From positions 1-15,007 of the forward strand of contig JALLAP010001407.1 of the NCBI GenBank assembly GCA_036939355.1: 15,007 nucleotides of DNA, given 5' to 3'. The stretch's first letter is position 1; the number at the start of each line of letters is the position of its first letter. The notes under the pieces are model-generated. The model saw only the letters and a program-made list of their open reading frames with translations, did not search any database and was not told where the DNA came from. This DNA is from Thalassiosira profunda. Lineage: Eukaryota; Bacillariophyta; Thalassiosirophyceae; Thalassiosirales; Thalassiosiraceae. Shown one piece after another: positions 8,287-15,007 of this stretch. The position numbers and the translations under genes are program-made.

Positions 8287-8967
8287 TCATTGTATAATCT
8301 TAAAGTAGTGTGCATGTAGAACGAACAGCCCGGGCCCACGCCCACGGGCGGCCCCGCGGCCCTCTTCCCCGCCGCCCCGGGCAGCTCCGTCGCCTCCCCG
8401 GGCAGCTCCCTCGCCTCCCCGACCTCGGCCACGCCCACGGCCCCGTCCGCCGCCAGCATTGCGGCCTTCTTCCCCGTCACCCCGGGCAGCTCCTCCAGCT
8501 CCTCGTCCTCGGCCACGCCCACGTCCACGTCCACGGCCACGCCCACGTCCACGGGCTCGGGAACGACCACCTCCCCCGCTGCCCCGCCGCTCTTCCTCCA
8601 CCTCCTCCAGTTCCTCGTCCTCCTCCCGGTTGGGGCGGTAGACTTCTTGTTCGTCGTCGTTGTCGCCGCCCACGGCGCCGCCGACCTCGGGGAGAGGCGC
8701 GGTGGAGTGGGATACGAATTGCAATTCGTAAAGGGCGACGTTGTGCCTCACCTCGCGATCGTCGTACCGAACCGTGGCGTCGCCATCGTCATCAATGGCA
8801 ATGACGCGCCCCGGGCGGTCTGGATAAGCGGATGTATCCATGACGAGGCTGCCTGGGCGAATGGTGTCATCCTGTCCGGCAGCAGGCTGGACACGCTGAC
8901 GCCGGGCCGGCCGTCCATCGTCTGCGCCGGCCCGGCGGGGGGACCGGCGCCGCCGCCGGCTGGCCAT
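8287..8967 (-). CDS. RG/RGG-rich protein with possible Tudor/SH3-like domain
   Basis: This is an intronless reading frame of 226 residues. The start at 8967 is chosen because of its good context (AACATGG). ATGs at 8985 and 9027 are in frame and would add 6 or 20 residues. Residues 1-28 are Arg-rich and basic. Residues 36-84 (GSLVMDTSAYPDRPGRVIAI, then DDDGDATVRYDD and ALYELQF) have the spacing of a small Tudor/SH3-like beta barrel, as in chromatin and RNA-binding proteins. Residues 102-127 are strongly acidic. Residues 128-213 are Arg-Gly repeats typical of RNA-binding GAR/RGG tails and targets of arginine methylation. The last 13 residues are ordinary. A nucleolar or RNA-binding role is inferred. 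The RG part comes from simple hexamer-like repeats, so its exact length may vary between alleles. The gene is convergent with the CBS gene, 130 bp away. Confidence 0.65.
   Translation of the reverse strand: MASRRRRRSPRRAGADDGRPARRQRVQPAAGQDDTIRPGSLVMDTSAYPDRPGRVIAIDDDGDATVRYDDREVRHNVALYELQFVSHSTAPLPEVGGAVGGDNDDEQEVYRPNREEDEELEEVEEERRGSGGGGRSRARGRGRGRGRGRGRGRGRGAGGAARGDGEEGRNAGGGRGRGRGRGRGGEGAARGGDGAARGGGEEGRGAARGRGPGLFVLHAHYFKIIQ
8297..8312 (-). repeat. 16-bp exact repeat, copy 1 (3' end of RG-rich gene)
   Basis: ATCTTAAAGTAGTGTG (plus strand) occurs here and again at 12438-12453. Both copies overlap the last codons of minus-strand genes. Confidence 0.6.
8337..8640. repeat. Low-complexity GC-rich tract encoding RG/EE repeats
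   Basis: The plus strand shows iterated CACGCC/CACGTC hexamers, densest at 8513-8556, plus CCCGGGCAGCTCC units near 8377, 8398 and 8480. On the minus strand these read as Gly-Arg and Gly/Ala/Glu repeats. Open frames on the plus strand here are a by-product of the composition. Confidence 0.7.
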
Positions 8968-9323
8968 GTTGAAAAAGTGTGGCATTCGAGAGGATCTTTT
9001 TATCCAGCCTTCGGGAAACCAACACATGGCTTGGTTAAAAAATAGTGTGGCTTACACACAGGCATGTCCTACGATACCATGAAATTACGCAGCTGTCGCA
9101 AAAAGATTTGGTTTGCACTGCTCACCTCGTGTAGATTTGCACTGCCCAACGCTGCTTTGCTCGAATTGTTATCGGTGCAAATAGTAAGCAAATGCACTCG
9201 CATGCAGGTATTTTACTTCTCCTCCTTCTCTTCTCTCCTCTCCCATTCTCTCCAACTACCCGGACTCAAATCAGCTGCTTCTGCTGTTGAAGCACCCATA
9301 CTTTGATTCAAATGCATTTTTGC

Positions 9324-9477
9324 TTCAAGCCCAAATGCAACCATTCTTGGGAGAGCCTTGCTTCACTCGGTTTTCAAATGAAAACGGCCCCGAAACCGTC
9401 GGGCAAACACCGGCAAAATAATCTAATTCTCAAAATATTTCTTTGCCTCTCCCAAGAATGGAATTTGGGCTTGGAGA
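9324..9477. repeat. Imperfect inverted repeat, possible foldback element or hairpin RNA
   Basis: The left arm is about 9324-9356, containing CAAGCCCAAATGCAACC then ATTCTTGGGAGAG. It pairs with the right arm at about 9446-9477, containing CTCTCCCAAGAATGG then AATTTGGGCTTGG. The match covers about 30 bp with a two-base gap and a few mismatches. The spacer is about 90 nt and includes a small palindrome, GTTTTCAAATGAAAAC (9370-9385). No target-site duplication is evident. Confidence 0.6.
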
Positions 9478-10349
9478 GAGGCCAAGCGGAGAGAGCCCCA
9501 ACCTCTAATTAGTGCTCTACGTTTCGTCCAGTACAATAAATATATGCAGCGGCAACAAAAAAAAAGTAGTACGTAATATAGAGCATTCAGACTTCGAACA
9601 TTCCTTGCGAAGCCATTGCAGAGACCAGCTGAGGGAAAGGATGGCCCTAGCACTCAATCCTTGGGCCAGGTAGGAGTTGGAAAGGTAGAATTGGCACCCA
9701 ATACCTCCTGAAGTTGAGTGCACTGCAACTCTCCGGAAAAGTGTGCCGTCGCCGTCGTCACAGTCAGCAAACCGCAATGAAGCGGTGACAAACTGTACAA
9801 TGTGGCAAAGTTTTTCCCTTGCAAGTGTATGACTAACTATTTGCATGCACTCCTGTCTCTTGTGTAGTGAATGCCTCCCTTCATGCATTTAGAAAATCTG
9901 ATTCCGTAGAAAGATACCCGCTCTTAGGCCGAATACACAACAACAACCGCAAGAACTCGGCCAATATGCGTAGCTACAAGCTCCACCAACCTTTTTCAGT
10001 CATCAACTGGCAACCAAACCCTTTGCAGCATGCCAAATTTTGGTGTTTGGGGGAGAGTGAGGTGACCTTGGTGAGCTAAGCAGTGTTGTAGCAAAGATTC
10101 TGAAGAAAAAAGTGCACCACCGCGGCGCGCGCGGGCCGTCATTTTTTTTCTCTCCGCTCTCCGCCCGCAAATCACAACCAAACGCCAACCGTCGGCGTGG
10201 CCACATCCCTGCTCCGCGAGGCCACAACCCCGCCGTCGCCGCGGATATCGGTCGCTCCCGCCCCCCTCCTACGTCCTCTGCCACCGGGACACCGCCCGTC
10301 CGCCCGAAGCGTCGTCGCCCACCGTCCGCCCGAACGCACCCTCGCCGCG

Positions 10350-10405
10350 CGTCGTTGCAAATCGACCCCATCGCCACCTCCGGCCCCCGTCGTTGCAAAT
10401 CGACC
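10350..10405. repeat. 18-bp direct repeat upstream of the 642-aa gene
   Basis: CGTCGTTGCAAATCGACC occurs at 10350-10367 and 10388-10405, 38 bp apart, just before the start codon at 10458. It could be a transcription-factor site or a 5' UTR element. Both copies contain TTGCAAAT. Confidence 0.7.
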
Positions 10406-10457
10406 GCGTCGTCATTTGCTACCGTCAGCCACCGCCGCACATTGTTGTTGACGAAGG

Positions 10458-12386
10458 ATGCTGTGGTCCCTGATCTCCGTCCTCTACCTGTCTGGGCAGT
10501 GGAAATATGCCCAGGCCGTCGCCGGTGGCCCTCCCAGCAATGCCAACGCCGGGGCGGACGCCTCCTCGGGAACCGCCTTCGTGTGCGGGATGCTGGTGGC
10601 CCTTCTTGCGGTAATCGCCTTCGTCTATGACTTGAACGTTCGTCACAGGAAGCGGAAGCGTGCGGCTACCTCCGCCCACGGCGTAGACGAGGAGCTCGGG
10701 GGCGCGACGGGGCAGAGCAACGTCGGCGACGGCGACCTGATCTCGAGCGAAGACGAACGCAAGCCGAGAGCCAGCCCCCGCACTTCGCCGCTGTCGGAAG
10801 AAGAGTTCAAACAAGCCCAAGAGGAGTCTATAGCCGCTCTGGAGGAGTTGATGGAGGAGCACCCAATCCTGAAAGAGACCTGTGAATATTGGATTTGGCT
10901 CATCGGAAAGCAGTTTCGCCATGCTCTCGAGATCTTCCCGGTCTTCATTTGCATCCTGAGATGCGCCGTTCCAGAAGGCCGGGGGCACCACGACCTCAGT
11001 CTCTTTCAATACACGGAAAGCGAGTACATCGATTCATTTCTGAACTGCCTGACCGTCAAGCTGCTCAAGTTGGTCAGCGAAGCCTTGCCCGCGCCCCCGG
11101 CCGACTTTCACTATGTCCACAATCACTTGGAACTCAACTGTGCCGCCCACAACGCACCTCGGGAGTGCTGCCCCGTTCCCACGCCACCGGAAGGAGAGCT
11201 TTACGGACCTTGTCCTGCTCACTCCGTTGCCGAGTGCCATCGTTCTGCGGATGTTCTCGGCATCGTTCTGCCTTTTCTCGATAGGATTGGATTCCCTTCC
11301 ATGATCATTGGCTTCCCTGGAGCGGGCGAGAATGTCATGGACAAGATGTACTCTCGTCTTCGTCTGTCTTTGGCTCCCGACACACTGGCGGTACTGGGGA
11401 GCATCATCGACCACCTGGCCAATGCTGGCACGTTCAGAAGGGGCTACAGGACCCCCGAGAACCAGCAGGAGGTGATATCTTGGGCGTGGTCGGAGCTGAG
11501 CGACGAAATCACTACGTTCCTCGCTTCTCACGACATTGAGATGCCGAGGGATCTTTTTGAGCTTGGCTGCGATTGCATCGTGGCTAAGTTCGTTCAGCCG
11601 CTGAACGGAGAGCAGAGGAATCGGAAGATGCTTCTCATGAAGCAGCCGACTCTGGAGCTCGCGGAGAACGTCCAGAAGCTGCTTGTTCTGCCCCAGCCCG
11701 ATTACCAAGCCGCTGCCGCCTTGTTCGAGTACGCGCGCGGTCGAACTCCCGGAACGGTTGGGGGAGCCAGGTGCCCGAGCAAACAAAGGCAAAAGGTGCA
11801 GGACCTTGTGGATGCTGGCCTGCTCTCCGCTGAACACGCCGAAGAGATCAAGCGCTTCCAAGTGCGAACCCCTGTGCAGAAGTCGACTCGAGACCTTGCG
11901 GCGGCCGTCCAGAAGCTGCTGGATCAGCCCGAGCCGGATTATCAAGCCGCTGCCGCCTTGTTCAAAACCAGGCCTGGACTAAAGGCTGGAAGTGTTGGAG
12001 GGACTAGAGATCCGTGCCAACAGCACCAGAAGCTGTACGAGCTTTCGGAGGCGGGGCTGGTAGCGGCGGAGCACTTCAATCGGCTGAAGTGCGAATTGCC
12101 GAAGTGCCTCGCCACGCAGGACGAGGAGCGAGCGGAAGAGCTACGGAATGCCATCCACCTGGAGGATGCCATACCAGGATCGAATGCTCTACGGGAGACA
12201 GTCGTCCAAATCTTGCGGCCTAGGGATCAGCAAAACTGTCTGAGCCGCTTGGAGCGGAAGGGCCTCTTGAATAGTGACGAAGTTGAGCGCGTCGGAGAAC
12301 AACTGACGCTGTCAATGGAGTCAAAGATGCAAGCGGGCATGGACGCAAACATGGAGGATTATGACCTCGACGGAGAGGACTTCTAA
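10458..12386 (+). CDS. Intronless 642-aa orphan membrane protein with internal repeats
   Basis: I do not recognise this protein. The N-terminus (1-22) is hydrophobic and signal-like. A membrane segment at 39-58 (FVCGMLVALLAVIAFVYD) is followed by a basic stop-transfer cluster, RHRKRKR (62-68). The bulk is therefore probably cytosolic, with a very short outside part. Residues 69-120 are acidic, Ser/Gly-rich linker. 121-400 is largely helical and includes a Cys/His cluster (C228, H231, C237, C238, C252, H255, C260, H261) with two CxxH motifs. Residues 401-479 and 480-558 are tandem copies that share VQKLL and PDYQAAAALF, and a weaker third half-copy follows near 585-630. The acidic C-terminus ends DYDLDGEDF. 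Unlike most neighbours it has no intron. The start at 10458 gives the signal-like N-terminus. It is convergent with PCID2, with only 43 bp between the stop codons. Confidence 0.82.
   Translation: MLWSLISVLYLSGQWKYAQAVAGGPPSNANAGADASSGTAFVCGMLVALLAVIAFVYDLNVRHRKRKRAATSAHGVDEELGGATGQSNVGDGDLISSEDERKPRASPRTSPLSEEEFKQAQEESIAALEELMEEHPILKETCEYWIWLIGKQFRHALEIFPVFICILRCAVPEGRGHHDLSLFQYTESEYIDSFLNCLTVKLLKLVSEALPAPPADFHYVHNHLELNCAAHNAPRECCPVPTPPEGELYGPCPAHSVAECHRSADVLGIVLPFLDRIGFPSMIIGFPGAGENVMDKMYSRLRLSLAPDTLAVLGSIIDHLANAGTFRRGYRTPENQQEVISWAWSELSDEITTFLASHDIEMPRDLFELGCDCIVAKFVQPLNGEQRNRKMLLMKQPTLELAENVQKLLVLPQPDYQAAAALFEYARGRTPGTVGGARCPSKQRQKVQDLVDAGLLSAEHAEEIKRFQVRTPVQKSTRDLAAAVQKLLDQPEPDYQAAAALFKTRPGLKAGSVGGTRDPCQQHQKLYELSEAGLVAAEHFNRLKCELPKCLATQDEERAEELRNAIHLEDAIPGSNALRETVVQILRPRDQQNCLSRLERKGLLNSDEVERVGEQLTLSMESKMQAGMDANMEDYDLDGEDF
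11658..12131 (+). repeat. Tandem internal coding duplication, about 79 codons per unit
   Basis: Unit 1 starts at 11658 and unit 2 at 11895, exactly 79 codons later. The best-conserved DNA is CAAGCCGCTGCCGCCTTGTT, identical in both. The rest has diverged at many silent and replacement sites, so the duplication is old. Confidence 0.8.
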
Positions 12387-12429
12387 TTTAGGAACTGCAC
12401 CCCTCTTTATCGTCCCAAGACACGACGCC

Positions 12430-14271
12430 TCATTTCCATCTTAAAGTAGTGTGTGAACTACCCTTGATCACTTTGGACGTGGGGAACGGCTCCTTCTTAC
12501 TCAGAACGAGCACCCTCTTCTCGTGCGAGAGATAGCCGCGTATGTACTGTTTGAAGATCAGATTTGCCAGGATACATTCCACCTCGTCCAAGTCGATCGG
12601 CATCCCGAGCCATTTGAAGCTCTTGGCAATGTATTCCAGTCGGATCTGCTCCTTTCCGACGATTTTGTACACTCGCTTGAAGAGATTGCGGTAGCAGATC
12701 ATCTTGCACTTCTCCAGAAGGAGGTAGGTGCCCCGTCTGCAGCAGTGCGATGGTGAGAGGAAAGTCAAAAGCCAAAGCTTTAGGTACAGTCAGTGATTGC
12801 CTCACCGGATGAACAGGTCCTGGTTTTTCATCAGGCCGTCACTAAACTCCATCAGATTTCCTGTCCTCATCCCGTTCATCAAAGGCACGAATTCATGCAA
12901 CGAATACTTCTCCAGCACTGGGGATATCAAAAACGACGGTACATTAGCAAGAGATGAGGCGCCGTTCCGTATCAAACACATGCAAATGCAACGTTCTCAC
13001 ATTTCCCGGTGGGCAACCGTCCCCTCAGCAATTTGACAGGCACCAGATAGTTCAAGATGCGCTTTTTGTTTGCCACAGCCGAGTGGTGGCAGTGCCGGAG
13101 CGCGTAATCGAAGTTTTCTTCTGCCAGATCGTACTGATCCTCGAACATGTTGAGACGGCCGACGTAGTACCGGTACGTGACCATTTCGCCCATCGTCCCG
13201 CTTTCGTGGATGCCGCGACTTTCCACCGGCTTGAGCAAGTTTTTGCACAGACGGAGCGTGTTCAGCCGAAAGTACATGCTGAACAGCTGATTGACAATGT
13301 AGAGCACGCCGACCTTCTTCGATCCTTCCTCGCTGTACGGCTCGTTGGGCTGCAAGGCAGGGGTTAGTGAGCAAGTGAATGAGAACGGACGATGTGAGCA
13401 ATGCAACACGTACCCGCATCTCCACCCGATCGTTCAGCGTCTTGCTATAGCTGGCTTGCAACAGCGTCACAGCATTCTGCAACCGGGCGTGATCGTTGCG
13501 ATTTCCCGTACTGCGATTGACGCACTCGTCGGCCAACGCCGCGGCGCGGTGGGTGTTGCGACACACCACATGCAAGGCGGGGATGAGCCAATTCCCCTTG
13601 GACGATCCCAGTGCGTGGTTGAGCGCCGAGTGGAGGGAGGCCTGCGCCTCGTAGGTTTGGGCCAGGTCGTTCTTGAGGGATGCAAGAAACACAAATATCA
13701 AGGTTAGATTGCAAAGGACTAAGGCAGTTGTTGGACCACTGGGTTCCAGCCAGCATCTGAGACAACGTAGTGTGGCTGGGAATATCGGTCGGGTGGACGG
13801 TCCGCACTGATGATGCAACGCCGTCCCCGCGCATTATATAGCAACAATGAAATTCAAGGACGTATGGCACCTCGCAAACCGATATCAACCCTTTTGATTG
13901 AACGCAGCATGCTTTCCCAACGCCCCGTTTATGTTCACGTGCATTCACCATCCCTCTCCCACATCAACACATCACATGCACCTTCCCTCCAACCTTTTTA
14001 TTGCAAATATAAAAGGCGCCACCACGAAACCTACCGACGCAATCGCCGCATGGGCATCCAGCAGAGGGTTCAACACGTTGGACCAATCGACGCCGTCGAC
14101 CTTCAGCTGCTCCCCGTGCCGCGGGCCGTTGCCGTTGTTGGTGCCGGAGGAGGCCGCGCCTTTGGGCAACGGCGGCAGATCCAACGCCGCGGCGATTTCG
14201 CCCGGGTCCTTCGCAGCCACGGCCTGGCTCAGCCGGCCCTTGAGGGCGCCGATGGAGGCGCGCGGCAGCAT
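12430..14271 (-). CDS. PCID2: PCID2-like PCI-domain protein (TREX-2 mRNA export subunit)
   Basis: PCID2/Thp1 is the PCI-domain subunit of TREX-2, which couples transcription to mRNA export at the nuclear pore with Sac3/GANP and DSS1. Exons (minus strand) are 14271-14035, 13671-13414, 13349-13001, 12917-12806 and 12736-12430. Introns are 363, 64, 83 and 69 bp, with phases 0, 0, 1 and 2. The protein is 420 residues (human about 400). Diagnostic segments are VLYIVNQLFSMYFRLN, TYRYYVGR, NYLVPVKLL, LLEKYSLHEF, CKMICYRNLFKRVYK and the winged-helix ending DEVECILANLIFKQYIRGYLS. Every junction restores family sequence, for example PTGK-LLEKY and LFIR-RGTYLLLEK. Exon 1 (LKGRLSQAVAAKDPGEIAAA, then WSNVLNPLLDAH) is more divergent but aligns with the family N-terminus. 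Joining it to NDLAQTYEAQ mimics the family pattern. The start is the first true ATG; upstream in-frame extension would need GTG. Confidence 0.92.
12438..12453 (-). repeat. 16-bp exact repeat, copy 2 (3' end of PCID2)
   Basis: This is the second copy of ATCTTAAAGTAGTGTG, overlapping the last codons of PCID2, as copy 1 at 8297 does for the RG-rich gene. Confidence 0.6.
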
Positions 14272-14414
14272 GCTGGGTGCAGGGGGGACGTGGGAGCGGA
14301 GGTGGAGGTGCAGCTCGGCTCGCGCGCGCCTCGGGCCTCGGGCACGGCAAATTCGCACGCGTAAAAGTTAGGGATGCCTAACAACGAATTACGTAGTACG
14401 AAATCGTACATAAG

Positions 14415-14478
14415 GTGGCGTGGGCCGTAGTACCGCAGCCTTTTTTTGTCGCGGCCTACATACGCTGGCCCACGCCAC
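14415..14478. repeat. Inverted repeat, 12-bp perfect arms
   Basis: GTGGCGTGGGCC at 14415-14426 is the exact reverse complement of GGCCCACGCCAC at 14467-14478, with 40 nt between. An alternative, shifted fold pairs GTACCGCAGCCTTTTTTT with the AAAAAAGGCCGTAC that follows, so two mutually exclusive hairpins are possible. Confidence 0.7.
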
Positions 14479-14547
14479 TAAAAAAGGCCGTACCGATCAA
14501 CCATGGCCACCGACCATACTAGACCGGTGGATCCAGCATCGTGAGAT

Positions 14548-14629
14548 GTCGTCCGTTTGCTCAACAAAATTATCGGCGGCCTCCCACATACCCATTGAGG
14601 CCTCCGTTAATTTTTTTGAGCAAACGACG
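14548..14629. repeat. Imperfect hairpin, about 35-bp arms and 13-nt loop
   Basis: The arm at 14548-14583 pairs with 14597-14629. It includes a perfect 10-bp block (GTTTGCTCAA with TTGAGCAAAC) and an 18-bp block with two mismatches ending in GGCCTC/GAGGCC. The loop is 14584-14596. This is the strongest hairpin I see in the window and is of the size expected for a MITE remnant or a small-RNA precursor. Confidence 0.7.
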
Positions 14630-15007
14630 CACCACTTCCTACTGTAAAGTGGAAACGTACTGGCCTACCCCGACTACCCTACCAGGAGGCACTTCACGGA
14701 AACGGTACACCACACATCGGTAATGGTATGTTTGCCCCCAGATGTCGATTAATATCGCATTCACATGGTATATTAACAATCCACAATGTTATTTCATGGT
14801 TGATGCCTATTTAAATCGATCATACATGCCCATTTCCGGTAATGCTCGTACCCAACGTTACCCCCGCAGAAGGAGGCCATGCCATCACCACGAACGCCCC
14901 AAGAGCTCGTTTCTACGCCGGACATCTCACATATATATCATATGTAACGTTTGGGGTCCTTTTCGCGCATGAATATTGTTGTGTTGAGGTGCTTCGCGCC
15001 GCCGCCC

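Larger units (their letters stand above)
8968..10457. other. Intergenic region without a recognisable gene
   Basis: About 1.5 kb separate the divergent RG-rich and 642-aa genes. The composition is closer to neutral than in the coding parts. Short open frames exist but have no protein-like composition or splice support. The region holds the inverted repeat at 9324-9477, a poly-A run near 9557, a pyrimidine-rich patch at about 10140-10165 and a direct repeat at 10350-10405. I see no tRNA or rRNA. The right 350 bp, rich in C and CG, is presumably promoter and 5' UTR of the 642-aa gene. Confidence 0.55.
14272..15007. other. Upstream region of PCID2 to window end, no recognised gene
   Basis: The left part (14272-14360) is GC-rich and is probably PCID2 promoter and 5' UTR. 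Right of about 14370 the sequence becomes AT-richer with several foldback structures (14415-14478 and 14548-14629). Open frames are short and not protein-like. TTTCGCGC at 14961-14968 matches the E2F consensus and could belong to a gene starting beyond the window. Confidence 0.5.

Noticed and set aside
8310..8804. Pro/Arg/His-rich plus-strand open frame
   Set aside because: It is simple-repeat translation opposite the RG tract, with no domain-like part.
9064..10079. Several short frames (60-120 codons) in the gene-free region
   Set aside because: They have no conserved motifs, no splice logic, and composition like noncoding DNA.
10112..10630. Arg/Pro-rich plus-strand frame overlapping the start of the orphan gene
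   Set aside because: It has composition-driven sequence, no domain, and is out of frame with the clearly protein-like 642-residue frame.
13445..13951. 168-codon minus-strand frame with a TATATAAT sequence at about 13833-13841
   Set aside because: It lies mostly inside PCID2 intron 1 and runs out of frame into exon 2. The TATA-like string could be an alternative promoter, but nothing else supports one.
1..15007. tRNA, rRNA, CRISPR arrays and bacterial-type operons
   Set aside because: I looked for T-loop and anticodon-arm patterns, regularly spaced repeats and Shine-Dalgarno-linked genes and saw none. Introns show that the DNA is eukaryotic.

Overview
The window is nuclear DNA from a photosynthetic eukaryote, probably a microalga. 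Protein-coding regions are GC-rich and are split by short GT-AG introns (most 64-122 bp, two longer). A THF1/Psb29 gene means the organism makes photosystem II. A small four-helix membrane protein that looks stramenopile-like makes me favour an ochrophyte alga, but that assignment is an inference made without any database search.

Eight genes are supported, and they alternate strictly in strand. From left to right: THF1/Psb29 (+, 5' end cut by the window edge; photosystem II biogenesis), an unrecognised 762-residue helical-repeat protein (-), a 194-residue membrane protein (+), a PRPP synthetase with a mitochondrial-type leader (-), a 150-residue CBS-pair protein (+), an RG-rich protein with a possible small beta-barrel domain (-), an intronless 642-residue membrane-anchored orphan with internal repeats (+), and PCID2, a TREX-2 mRNA-export subunit (-). 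Convergent pairs sit 43-300 bp apart. Two divergent pairs share promoters of 277 and 363 bp. The genes do not form one pathway.

Three places where a reading frame appears broken (around 1861, 2437 and 6116) are assembly artefacts. Each is an exact 72-bp direct duplication around a single N. Removing one copy plus the N (73 nt) restores the frame in both affected genes.

The gene-poor stretches are 8968-10457 and 14272-15007. They hold imperfect inverted repeats that could be small foldback elements or hairpin RNAs, plus short direct repeats. The PRPP synthetase/CBS promoter has back-to-back E2F-like sites. TTGCA occurs in sense orientation close to the 5' splice site in 8 of the 14 introns I modelled. 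The best candidates for undescribed biology are the orphan protein at 10458-12386, the repeat protein at 1576-4375 and the intronic TTGCA motif.
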